64,000 nt of DNA from Neotamlana sargassicola. GTDB lineage: Bacteria; Bacteroidota; Bacteroidia; Flavobacteriales; Flavobacteriaceae. The position numbers were made by a program, and so were the translations under genes. Below the pieces are notes generated by a model. It saw nothing but the letters and a program-made list of their open reading frames with translations, was not told where the DNA came from and searched no databases. The stretch is taken from the NCBI RefSeq assembly GCF_020523965.1, contig NZ_JAJAPX010000002.1, positions 310,001 through 374,000 of the forward strand, in the 5' to 3' direction. This document shows, in pieces, positions 8,685-17,614 of this stretch (positions within the stretch are counted from its first letter, which is position 1; every line of letters starts with the position of its first letter).

Positions 8685-10286
8685 ATGAAAATTAGTAGTA
8701 GCTTTTTTATAGCCTTGGCAATAGTATTGTTTTCTTGTAAAAACGAAAATGGGCCGCAAATTCAAACAAATAAACCCAATATATTATTTATTGTGGTAGA
8801 CGATTTGGGTTATGCCGATTTAAGCGTAATGGGAAGTAACTATTACGAAACACCAAACATTGATGCTTTGGCAAAAGCAGGAAATATATTTACCAATGGC
8901 TATGCTACTTGTGCAGTGTGTAGTCCGTCGCGTGCTAGTTTGTTAAATGGCCAATTTACAGCAAGACACGGCCTTACCCAGTTTGAAGGTGCGCCTTACG
9001 GTTTAGAATGGAAAAAGAAAAACAGACATACAAAATTGCTGCCACCAAATTACAAACACCATTTAAGTCATAGCGATGTTACTTTGCCAGAAGCATTAAA
9101 GGAACAGGGTTATGCTACTTTTTTTGCTGGAAAATGGCATTTAGGAAGTGAAAAACAACATTCGTTACCTACAGATCATGGTTTCGATATAAATAAAGGT
9201 GGTTACGAAAGAGGCGGACCTTATAGTGGTGGTTATTTTTCACCTTTTAATAATCCGTATTTAGAAGATTATGAAAACGAAAAAGGCATGTCGTTTTCTA
9301 TGAAGCTGGCCAAAGAAACTTCAAAATTTATAGAAAAAAATAAAGATACTACGTTTTTAGCATACTTGTCGTTTTATGCGGTGCATTCGCCTATTCAAAC
9401 TACAAAAGACAAATGGAGTAAGTACAGAAACAAAGCAGAAAAACTGGGCATTGCGGAAAAAGGTTTTGCAATGGAACGCATTTTGCCTGCAAGACAACAT
9501 CAGGATAATCCTGTTTATGCCGGTTTAATTGAACAAGTTGATGATGCTATAGGAACGGTTCTAAAAACCTTAAAAGAAAATAATTTAGATAAAAATACTA
9601 TTGTGGTATTTACGTCGGATAATGGTGGAGTAACTTCTGGCGATGCCTTTGCAACAAATCAATTAATGTTGCGAGGTGGCAAAGGTTACCAGTGGGAAGG
9701 CGGTTTGCGTGTGCCTTATTTTATTTATGTGCCTTGGCTTGAACAAAACGGAGCTCTTATAGAAACACCTGTTTCTGGAGCCGATTTGTACCCAACATTG
9801 TTAGATCTGGCAAATATTCCTTTAAAACCAGAACAACATGCCGATGGTTTGAGTTTAAAACCATTATTAAACGGAAAAGACATAGAAAACAGACCCTTAT
9901 TTTGGCATTATCCACATTATGGAAATCAGGGAGGCGAACCAGTTTCAATAATTAGAAAAGATAACTGGAAATTAATTCATTATTGGGAAGATAATCATGT
10001 GGAATTATATGATTTAAATGCAGATTTAAAGGAAAACAGCGATGTTTCTCTGCAAAATGAAGAAAAAACACAAGCGATGCACCACGAATTAATGGCCTGG
10101 TTAAAATCTATGAATACCCAATATGCAACTCAGGACCCAGAATGGGACGTGCTTGCACGCAAAAAACGTTTAGAAAACCACCGAACTAAATTAATGCCAA
10201 AGCTAGAACGTAAACGAAAAGAAATGTTGAGTAAAGAGTGGCAACCAAATGCCGATTGGTGGGGTAGCGAAATTACAAACAATTAA
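8685..10286 (+). CDS. Family S1 sulfatase (lipoprotein), CSPSR type
   Basis: Sulfatase of 533 residues with a lipoprotein signal (IVLFSC). Motifs in order: VVDDLGYAD, CSPSRASLLNG with the formylglycine cysteine at residue 79, AGKWHLGSE, AVHSPI, FTSDNGG and GGKGYQWEGGLRVP. A C-terminal subdomain with IIRKDNWKLIHYWEDNHVEL closes the fold, and a charged tail of about 50 residues (many K, R, E) follows. It belongs to the same broad subgroup as the sulfatase at 43576-45069, shown by the MGSN-ETPN opening and the IIRK-WKLI ending. The next sulfatase begins 5 bases after its stop, so the two are surely co-transcribed. Confidence 0.95.
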   Translation: MKISSSFFIALAIVLFSCKNENGPQIQTNKPNILFIVVDDLGYADLSVMGSNYYETPNIDALAKAGNIFTNGYATCAVCSPSRASLLNGQFTARHGLTQFEGAPYGLEWKKKNRHTKLLPPNYKHHLSHSDVTLPEALKEQGYATFFAGKWHLGSEKQHSLPTDHGFDINKGGYERGGPYSGGYFSPFNNPYLEDYENEKGMSFSMKLAKETSKFIEKNKDTTFLAYLSFYAVHSPIQTTKDKWSKYRNKAEKLGIAEKGFAMERILPARQHQDNPVYAGLIEQVDDAIGTVLKTLKENNLDKNTIVVFTSDNGGVTSGDAFATNQLMLRGGKGYQWEGGLRVPYFIYVPWLEQNGALIETPVSGADLYPTLLDLANIPLKPEQHADGLSLKPLLNGKDIENRPLFWHYPHYGNQGGEPVSIIRKDNWKLIHYWEDNHVELYDLNADLKENSDVSLQNEEKTQAMHHELMAWLKSMNTQYATQDPEWDVLARKKRLENHRTKLMPKLERKRKEMLSKEWQPNADWWGSEITNN

Positions 10287-10291
10287 TATCT

Positions 10292-11872
10292 ATGAAGTTT
10301 TATAAGATATTTATAGTGCTGTTTTTATTGGTTAGTGTTTTTGCTAAGGCACAATCCAACGAACAACCTAATATTATTTTAATTTATGCTGATGATTTGG
10401 GTAAGGGCTTACTAAGTCATTACGGCCAAAAAATAATTAGCACACCACACATCGATCAATTAGCTCAAGAAGGTATTACCTTCGAAAATGCCTATTCAGG
10501 GATGGTATGTGCAGCTTCAAGAGCATCGTTAATTACAGGTTTAAGAGATTGTCGTCCCGATAATTTTCAAGTTACCCAAGCAGGTATTTATAAAAAAATT
10601 AGTACCGGTGTGTATACCAATAATGATATTCAGAATATGCTGAATACTGTTTTAACACCACCAAGTAGTGAAGCCGTTTTTTTAGGTGAAGTAGCGCAAA
10701 AACAGGGGTATGTAACAGGGCAATTTGGTAAGTTAGAATGGGGTTTTTCCGCTTCACATAGGCAAATGGAAAGACATGGATGGGATGAGTATTACGGATA
10801 TTTAGATCATGTTAGAGCACACGGGTTTTATCCGCCATTTTTGTTTAGAAATGGAGAGGTAGAATATATTCAAGGAAATACCCATACAGATTGCGGTAAA
10901 ACTAAAGAAAACGAAACCCAAGAAAAATATAAAGAACGTTGGAATATGGAAGGTAAAACCGTGTATTCTCAACATTTATTTATGAGTAATGTGTTGCGCT
11001 TTATTAGCGAAAATAAGGCGAAACCCTTCTTTTTATATTTTCCAACACAGTTGCCTCATGGCCCAGTTTCGGTGCCTGCTGTTCATCCAGATTTTGCCAA
11101 TAACCCAGAACTAACAGCCATCGAAAAAGAATATGCTTCCATGGTTAAAATGCTCGATGATAATGTGGGGCAAATCATGGCACATTTAAAAAATTTAAAA
11201 ATTGACGATAATACCTTAGTCATTTTTACTTCAGATAATGGACATGAAATTTATTATACCCAAGAGGGACGAACCTACAAACCTTATAAAAATGTAAATT
11301 CAGGTGTTAAGTTCGATGATTTAGAACATAAGTTTTATAGCAATTTAGGAGGCGATGTGTTTAATGGAAATGGCGGTCGAGCCGGATTAAAACGAAGTAA
11401 CCTACAAGGCGGTATTCAAGCGCCATTAATTGCACGTTGGCCAGCTAAAATTAAAGCAGGTAGAAAAAGCGATTTGCTGGTTGCTAATTACGATTTTCTG
11501 GCCACTTTAGCCGATGTTACTGGTTTTCAAGATGTGTCTGAAACCGACGGTATTTCATTTTATAACGAACTTATTGGTCAGAAAAATAACAAACAGCATG
11601 ATTACTTGGTTTATGCCTCGTTTATTGGCCCTACAATAATTACCAACGACGGTTGGAAATTAAGAACTCATTTACCACAAAACACCCTTGAGTTATACTA
11701 TTTACCAGAAGATTTTAAGGAAGAAAATAATTTGGCCGAAAAATTCCCCAAAAAGGTAAAAGCTCTAAAAAAAGAAATGTTGAAGGCTTGCAATGGCGAT
11801 TTAGAAAATGGTGTATTCACCTTCAAGAAAAACTCAATAAATATCGAAAAAATGGCTCGGAATAAGCCCTAA
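10292..11872 (+). CDS. Divergent family S1 sulfatase, CAASR type with altered active-site motifs
   Basis: Sulfatase-fold protein of 526 residues with a Sec signal ending near VFAKAQ. YADDLG and FTSDNGHE supply the metal-binding acids, and the maturation motif reads CAASR with cysteine at residue 73 (Ala replaces the usual Pro). The GKWHLG motif is replaced by GKLEWG (Glu149 in place of His). The EGGxRxP motif near the substrate pocket reads QGGIQAP (372-378). These changes suggest an unusual substrate or altered chemistry; loss of activity is possible. The gene overlaps nothing, lies 5 bases after the previous sulfatase and 29 before a GH95 gene, so the context still supports a role in glycan desulfation. 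Confidence 0.88.
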   Translation: MKFYKIFIVLFLLVSVFAKAQSNEQPNIILIYADDLGKGLLSHYGQKIISTPHIDQLAQEGITFENAYSGMVCAASRASLITGLRDCRPDNFQVTQAGIYKKISTGVYTNNDIQNMLNTVLTPPSSEAVFLGEVAQKQGYVTGQFGKLEWGFSASHRQMERHGWDEYYGYLDHVRAHGFYPPFLFRNGEVEYIQGNTHTDCGKTKENETQEKYKERWNMEGKTVYSQHLFMSNVLRFISENKAKPFFLYFPTQLPHGPVSVPAVHPDFANNPELTAIEKEYASMVKMLDDNVGQIMAHLKNLKIDDNTLVIFTSDNGHEIYYTQEGRTYKPYKNVNSGVKFDDLEHKFYSNLGGDVFNGNGGRAGLKRSNLQGGIQAPLIARWPAKIKAGRKSDLLVANYDFLATLADVTGFQDVSETDGISFYNELIGQKNNKQHDYLVYASFIGPTIITNDGWKLRTHLPQNTLELYYLPEDFKEENNLAEKFPKKVKALKKEMLKACNGDLENGVFTFKKNSINIEKMARNKP

Positions 11873-11901
11873 TCAAACAATTACTGAATTTAAACTAAAT
11901 A

Positions 11902-14328
11902 ATGACACCACCACTAAAATCCTTAAAATCCTTTCTTAAATATACTAGCTTAATATTAAGTTTTAGTTGCTTTTTCATGTCTTGCAATACGCAACAAGAA
12001 AACAGAACTTCTCATTTAAAATTATGGTATCAACAGCCAGCAAAATCTGGAGCCTTATCGAATGCAGCCATTGTAAAACGAAACGATCTGGAATGGTTAA
12101 AAGCCCTACCTATTGGGAACGGCTCGTTAGGAGCAATGGTTTACGGCGATGTAAATAATGAACGGATTCAGCTAAATGAAGAAACCATGTGGTCTGGTGG
12201 TCCTAGCGACAACGATAATCCCGAAGCGTTTAATGCCTTAAACGATATTAGAAATCTTCTTTTTGATGGTAAATACAAAGAAGCTACGCACTTAACAAAG
12301 GAGACTCAAATTTGTAAAGGTGCAGGTACTGGGCTAGGTAAAGGTGCTAACGTGCCTTTTGGGTGTTTTCAAACCTTAGGCGATTTGTGGCTAGATTTTG
12401 AATCTACTGGTAGTTTTGAAAATTATCATCGTGAATTAGATTTAGATGAAGCCGTAGTTCGAGTAAGTTATTCTCAAAATGGAGTCGAATATCAACGTGA
12501 ATATTTTGTAAGTTATCCCGACCAAGCACTTGTGGTAAAATTATCAGCCAATAAACCACAAAGTATTTCTTTTAAAAGTACTTTAACACGGCCAGAACAT
12601 TATCAAACAAAATCTACAGCAAATGAATTGGTTATGCAAGGAGCGCTTTCTAATGGAAGTGGAGGAAAAGGTCTGGAATATATTACCAGATTATCAGCCA
12701 AAAATAAAAATGGAACGCTCAATTTTAATAATGGATTTCTTGAAGTTAAAAATGCTGACGAAGTGGTGTTGTACCTAACGGCGTCAACAAATTACAAATT
12801 AAGTTACCCAGATTTTAAAGGAAGACTATACGAGGAAATATCAGCGAAAAATCTTAAAGATGTTCAGCAAAAAGCATACGAATCTGTTTTAGTTTCGCAT
12901 GTTAACGACTATCAAAAGTATTATAATAGAGTGCAATTAAAATTGACATCTAGTTTAGATACGATTCCAACCGATTTACGTTTAAAAACATTTAAATCTA
13001 ATAATAAAAAATCAGATTTACATCTGGTTGAATTATTGTATCAATACGGTCGATATTTACTAATATCTTCGTCCAGACCAGGAACTTTACCCGCCAATTT
13101 ACAAGGTATTTGGGCTAACGAATTGCAAACACCTTGGAATGGCGACTACCATACCGATGTTAATGTACAAATGAATTATTGGCCTAGCGAAGTTGCTAAT
13201 TTAGGAGAAATGCATTTGCCGCTTTTTAGTTTAATGGAAATGCTGCAAAAACCAGGAGCCAAAACTGCAAAAGTACATTATAATGCAAACGGTTGGGTGG
13301 TGCACCCTGTAACAAATGTTTGGGGGTTTACAGCGCCAGGTGAAAAGTCCGATTGGGGAATGCATGTAGGCGCAGGAGCGTGGTTAACTACGCATATCAT
13401 GGAGCATTATTATTTTACTTTAAATGAAGATTTTCTTAAAAGTAAATTTCCTGTTTTAAAAGGTGCTACACAATTTTATTTAGATTGGTTAATACCCGAT
13501 CCAAAAACTAAAAAATTAATTTCAGGGCCATCGGTTTCTCCAGAAAACAAATTTATAGCGCCCGATGGTAGCATGAGTAAAATTTGTATGGCGCCTGCAC
13601 ACGACCAACAAGTTATTTGGCAATTGTTTCAAAATTATATTGATGCTTGCAATGCGCTAGGAATTCAAGATGATTTTTTAAACGCTGTAAAACAAGCTCA
13701 ACAACAATTACAAGGCCCTCAAATAGGTGCCGACGGTAGGTTGTTAGAGTGGAACGAAGCCTTCGAAGAAATTGAAAAAGGCCACCGACACATTTCCCAT
13801 TTGTATGCATTACATCCAGGTTTTCAAATCGATTTAAAAGAAACTCCAGAACTAGCCAATGCCGCTAAAAAGTCTTTAGATTATAGAATTGAACATGGCG
13901 GTGGCCATACAGGTTGGAGTTCAGCTTGGTTAATTAATCAGTATGCGCGTTTAGGTGATGGTGATAATTCAGAAAAAAGTTTAAAAACCCTCTTATCCAA
14001 AAGAATTAGTTACAATTTATTTGGTCAACACCCACCGTTTCAAATCGATGCCAATTTTGGGGCTACCGCAGGTATTTCAGAAATGTTATTACAAAGTCAT
14101 ACCGGAGAAATTCGATTACTTCCGGCATTACCAAGCCATTGGAAAAATGGAGAAGTAAAAGGGTTGTGTGCTAAAGGTGGCTTTGTAGTGAATTTAAAAT
14201 GGGAAGCAGGCATGTTGATAGATGCCCAAATATATTCCAAAAAAGGAGGGATGGCCAAAGTAAAATATAAAGATAAAGTTATAAATATAGAAACTGAGGT
14301 GGGTCAAAAAATTCAATTGCCACTTTAG
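11902..14328 (+). CDS. GH95-like alpha-L-fucosidase / alpha-L-galactosidase (lipoprotein)
   Basis: Inverting exo-glycosidase expected to release terminal alpha-L-fucose or alpha-L-galactose. The 808-residue length is typical. It has a lipoprotein signal (FFMSC), an N-terminal beta domain with LPIGNGSLGAMVYGD and LNEETMWSG, and an (alpha/alpha)6 barrel with LPANLQGIWA, DYHTDVNVQMNYW (415-427), VSPEN with Glu548 as the likely general acid, and FQIDANFG with Asp716. The catalytic asparagine pair known in bifidobacterial AfcA seems to be Asp419-x-Asn421 here. A second GH95 copy lies at 19728-22193. Fucose versus galactose preference is not decided by what can be seen. Confidence 0.93.
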   Translation: MTPPLKSLKSFLKYTSLILSFSCFFMSCNTQQENRTSHLKLWYQQPAKSGALSNAAIVKRNDLEWLKALPIGNGSLGAMVYGDVNNERIQLNEETMWSGGPSDNDNPEAFNALNDIRNLLFDGKYKEATHLTKETQICKGAGTGLGKGANVPFGCFQTLGDLWLDFESTGSFENYHRELDLDEAVVRVSYSQNGVEYQREYFVSYPDQALVVKLSANKPQSISFKSTLTRPEHYQTKSTANELVMQGALSNGSGGKGLEYITRLSAKNKNGTLNFNNGFLEVKNADEVVLYLTASTNYKLSYPDFKGRLYEEISAKNLKDVQQKAYESVLVSHVNDYQKYYNRVQLKLTSSLDTIPTDLRLKTFKSNNKKSDLHLVELLYQYGRYLLISSSRPGTLPANLQGIWANELQTPWNGDYHTDVNVQMNYWPSEVANLGEMHLPLFSLMEMLQKPGAKTAKVHYNANGWVVHPVTNVWGFTAPGEKSDWGMHVGAGAWLTTHIMEHYYFTLNEDFLKSKFPVLKGATQFYLDWLIPDPKTKKLISGPSVSPENKFIAPDGSMSKICMAPAHDQQVIWQLFQNYIDACNALGIQDDFLNAVKQAQQQLQGPQIGADGRLLEWNEAFEEIEKGHRHISHLYALHPGFQIDLKETPELANAAKKSLDYRIEHGGGHTGWSSAWLINQYARLGDGDNSEKSLKTLLSKRISYNLFGQHPPFQIDANFGATAGISEMLLQSHTGEIRLLPALPSHWKNGEVKGLCAKGGFVVNLKWEAGMLIDAQIYSKKGGMAKVKYKDKVINIETEVGQKIQLPL

Positions 14329-14351
14329 CCATTATTAAAAATCATTAAAGG

Positions 14352-15743
14352 ATGAAAACATTTCTTGCACTAATAATAGTCTCTTTTACGGTATTGATGA
14401 ATGTGTCGTGTAAAGAAAAAAGTAATGAAAAGGTTGAACCAAGTTTGCCTAATTTTGTCATTATTTTTACTGATGATCAGGGGTATCAGGATGTGGGCTG
14501 TTTTGGAGCGGAAGGATTTAATACGCCTAATCTTGATAAAATGGCCGATGAAGGAATGAAACTCACCAGTTTTTATGCGCAAACGGTTTGCGGCCCATCC
14601 AGAGCTGCTTTAATGACTGCCAGTTATCCCTTAAGAGTTAAAAGAGAAAACGACCCTGCCGTTCCACATCCCGCCATGTCGCTTTCTGAAGTTACCATGG
14701 CGGAAGTATTAAAGGCTCAAGGTTATAAAAGTGGCATTTTTGGAAAGTGGGATTTGGCAGGAAGGATTGAATTTAACCCCAATCTTAATCCAGTAAATCA
14801 GGGATTCGATACTAGCTTGGTTTGGGGACCGGGAGGGCATTCTGACCGTTCCAATCTTTATGATGGAGAGAAAATGATTGGACAAATTGATGATAAGTCG
14901 TCATTGACTAAACTTTATACCGATAAGGCTATAGATTTTATAAAAAAAACAAAAGAACCTTTCTTTCTTTATTTGGCGCATACCATGCCACATACGCCGC
15001 TTTTTGCTTCCAAAAATTTTAAAGGAAAAACAAAAGAGGGGCTTTATGGTGACGTAATTGAAGAAATAGATTTTAATGTTGGCCGTTTAATGGAAGCTCT
15101 TAAAGATCAAGGTATAGATGAAAATACCTATGTAATTTTCACCAGTGATAATGGTCCGTGGTGGATTAAGGGAGACGATGGTGGCCATTGTGCGCCATTA
15201 CGCGGCGCAAAAACGAGTGCTTACGAAGGCGGGCTTCGTGTACCGTGTATTGTTCGCGCACCAGGCAGAGTACCGGCGGGAGTCACTTCAGATTTGGTTA
15301 CTTCCACTATCGATTTGCTTCCTACGCTAGCCAAAATCGCCAATGCAGAACTTCCCGCGGATAGGGTTATTGATGGTGTGGATATTTCCGAAGTGCTTCA
15401 TGGAAATCAAAAGAAATTAGAACGTTCTTTCTTTTTCTATCAGCATGAAACCTTGCGAGCTGTAAGAATGGGCGACTGGAAGCTCTTCATTCCAGGCGAT
15501 AGTTTAAAGGGCAAAATAGTTAAACGCTGGCCGCAACACGTAGCTCCAGAAGACCGTGCGCCGATTCAGGAAATCGTGCTGTACAACTTAAAAGAAGATA
15601 TAGGTGAAACTACCAATGTGGCGGCGCAACATCCTGAAATTGTAAACAAGCTATTGAAGCAAATTGAATTTATAAAAGATGATTTAGGTTACGATGATGT
15701 GATTGGTAAAAACTCAAGAAAATCTGTTTACAAGAAACCATAA
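14352..15743 (+). CDS. Family S1 sulfatase (lipoprotein), CGPSR type with GKWD motif
   Basis: Sulfatase of 463 residues with a lipoprotein signal (LMNVSC). FTDDQGYQD, CGPSRAALM (formylglycine cysteine at residue 80), AHTMPHTPL, FTSDNGPWW and GAKTSAYEGGLRVP are present. The histidine of GKWHLG is replaced: the motif reads GKWDLAG with Asp134. In arylsulfatase A the matching His125 contacts the sulfate and formylglycine, so this is a real active-site change. The sulfatase at 36377-37789 has the same CGPSR and GKWDLAG, so the change is an established feature of this subgroup and not a random mutation. It closes the first tight gene run; a 296-base gap follows. Confidence 0.94.
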   Translation: MKTFLALIIVSFTVLMNVSCKEKSNEKVEPSLPNFVIIFTDDQGYQDVGCFGAEGFNTPNLDKMADEGMKLTSFYAQTVCGPSRAALMTASYPLRVKRENDPAVPHPAMSLSEVTMAEVLKAQGYKSGIFGKWDLAGRIEFNPNLNPVNQGFDTSLVWGPGGHSDRSNLYDGEKMIGQIDDKSSLTKLYTDKAIDFIKKTKEPFFLYLAHTMPHTPLFASKNFKGKTKEGLYGDVIEEIDFNVGRLMEALKDQGIDENTYVIFTSDNGPWWIKGDDGGHCAPLRGAKTSAYEGGLRVPCIVRAPGRVPAGVTSDLVTSTIDLLPTLAKIANAELPADRVIDGVDISEVLHGNQKKLERSFFFYQHETLRAVRMGDWKLFIPGDSLKGKIVKRWPQHVAPEDRAPIQEIVLYNLKEDIGETTNVAAQHPEIVNKLLKQIEFIKDDLGYDDVIGKNSRKSVYKKP

Positions 15744-16039
15744 TGTCACAAAAGTTTAGAAAAAATATGAAGCTTTTAAAGTAAATTTTAACCAAGTTAA
15801 GTTGTGCATTCCTTATGCTTTGGGCTTTTAAAAGTTAATGATATTTATGAAGCTTCAAAAATAATTCATTCTGATTATTGAATAGTAAATGATGATGTAT
15901 ACTAAACTAAAAAAGGATATGAATTATAAGCGGAGTACATTTCAGAATTTATAAAGTAAGCTATGTGCAACTGAGATAAAAGATTATGATAAACAAAAAT
16001 TAAAAATTATAACAAACACATCACAACAAACTCATTAAG
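15744..16039. other. Intergenic gap, no gene recognised
   Basis: At 296 bases this is the longest gap in the enzyme array. It is AT-rich and stops are frequent in the frames I checked. A short repeated element, ATGAAGCTT, occurs at 15766-15774 and again at 15847-15855, perhaps a trace of a decayed gene start. TTATGCTTTGGG near 15810 is one base off the Bacteroidota TAnnTTTG promoter element, which is too weak to call. An internal promoter for the downstream sulfatase is possible but not shown. Confidence 0.4.
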
Positions 16040-17587
16040 ATGAAACAACTGCTATTTTTCTTATTGTCCTTTTCAATAATAACAATGCAAGCTCAAAAGG
16101 CCGATGCAAATCCAAACATCATTTATATTCTAGCCGACGATTTAGGTTATGGCGATGTCAAGTGTTTTAATCCGGAAGGTAAAATTCCAACACCAAATTT
16201 AGACGATATGGCAGCGAATGGCATCAAGTTTACCGATGCGCACACTTCGTCGGCAGTTTGTACACCAACACGTTATGGTATTTTAACGGGGCGTTACAAT
16301 TGGCGTTCAACATTAAAAAAATCGGTACTTGGTGGGTTTTCAAAGTCTTTAATTAAACAAGAACGAACCACAGTTGCCGAAATGTTAAAAACACAAGGTT
16401 ACACAACCGCTTTTATTGGTAAATGGCATTTAGGTTGGGACTGGACTATTCAAGAAGGCGCCGATGAATCCGCTAGAAACAAATGGGACGCTCAACTCGC
16501 TGTAGATTATACCAAGGCCGTGAAAAACGGACCATCAACTCATGGTTTCGATTATTCATTTGGTTTTTGTGGCTCGCTTGATATGGCGCCTTATGTGTAT
16601 GTTGAAAACGACATGCCAACTATGGTGCCAACCAAAACAACTATTAACGTAGACGAAAAAGGCTTTTGGCGAAAAGGCCCAACTTCCGATGATTTCGACC
16701 ATACCAATGTGCTTCAAGATTTAACCAACAAAGCGGTTAGTTATATTAGTAAAGCATCAAAAAAGAAGCAACCTTTCTTCCTATATTTTCCATTACCAGC
16801 GCCACATACGCCAATTTTACCAACAACTGAGTTTCTTGGAAAGAGTAATACCAATATGTACGGTGATTTTGTAATGCAGGTAGACGATGTGGTACGACAA
16901 ATTAGAGAAGCGCTTAAAAAACAAGGCGTTTCAGAAAATACATTATTGGTTTTTACTAGCGATAATGGTTGTTCTCCAAGAGCTAATTTCGATGAACTAA
17001 AAAAAGTGAAGCACAACCCAAGCTCGGAGTTTCGAGGTGCCAAAGCCGATATTTTTGAAGGCGGACATCGCGTGCCTTTTATAGTGGAATGGCCAAAAGA
17101 ATCCTTAAAGAATACCTATTCTGATAACACCATTTGTACTACCGATTTCTTCGCTACCTGTGCCGACATTACTAAGTTTAAATTAAATGATAATGAAGCT
17201 GAAGATAGCTATAGTATGCTACCATTAATTACTGGGACAAGCGATAAAAATATTCGTGAGTATACTGTGCATCACTCCATTAATGGGTCGTTTGCAATTA
17301 GAAAAGATAGTTGGAAGCTCATTGTTTGTCCAGGTTCTGGCGGATGGAGTTACCCAAGACCACAGGATATAAAAAGCGAAGCCCTTGTGTTGCCAGAGAT
17401 GCAATTATATAATTTGAAAGCCGATAGAGGCGAAACTAATAATTTAATTGGTGCCTTTCCAGAAAAAGCAGCTGTGTTAAAAGCAGCACTCAAGAAAATT
17501 ATTTTAGATGGCAGAAGCACTAAAGGTAAAGTTCAAAAAAATGAAGGAATGGATGACTGGAAACAGATAGAACCAATTATTAATTAA
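16040..17587 (+). CDS. Family S1 sulfatase, CTPTR type
   Basis: Sulfatase of 515 residues with a Sec signal ending TMQAQ. LADDLGYGD, CTPTRYGILTGRYNWR (cysteine residue 74; Thr replaces the usual Ser of CxPSR), GKWHLGWD, LPAPHTP, FTSDNG and GAKADIFEGGHRVP are all present, so it should be active if the CTPTR motif is matured. The CTP-T/S-RY core and EGGHRVP are shared with the sulfatase at 39241-40842, which belongs to the same subgroup. It leads the second tight gene run and is followed after 27 bases by a GH36-like gene. Confidence 0.94.
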   Translation: MKQLLFFLLSFSIITMQAQKADANPNIIYILADDLGYGDVKCFNPEGKIPTPNLDDMAANGIKFTDAHTSSAVCTPTRYGILTGRYNWRSTLKKSVLGGFSKSLIKQERTTVAEMLKTQGYTTAFIGKWHLGWDWTIQEGADESARNKWDAQLAVDYTKAVKNGPSTHGFDYSFGFCGSLDMAPYVYVENDMPTMVPTKTTINVDEKGFWRKGPTSDDFDHTNVLQDLTNKAVSYISKASKKKQPFFLYFPLPAPHTPILPTTEFLGKSNTNMYGDFVMQVDDVVRQIREALKKQGVSENTLLVFTSDNGCSPRANFDELKKVKHNPSSEFRGAKADIFEGGHRVPFIVEWPKESLKNTYSDNTICTTDFFATCADITKFKLNDNEAEDSYSMLPLITGTSDKNIREYTVHHSINGSFAIRKDSWKLIVCPGSGGWSYPRPQDIKSEALVLPEMQLYNLKADRGETNNLIGAFPEKAAVLKAALKKIILDGRSTKGKVQKNEGMDDWKQIEPIIN

Positions 17588-17614
17588 GCGCGCTTTAAAC
17601 GAATAAATAATCCA

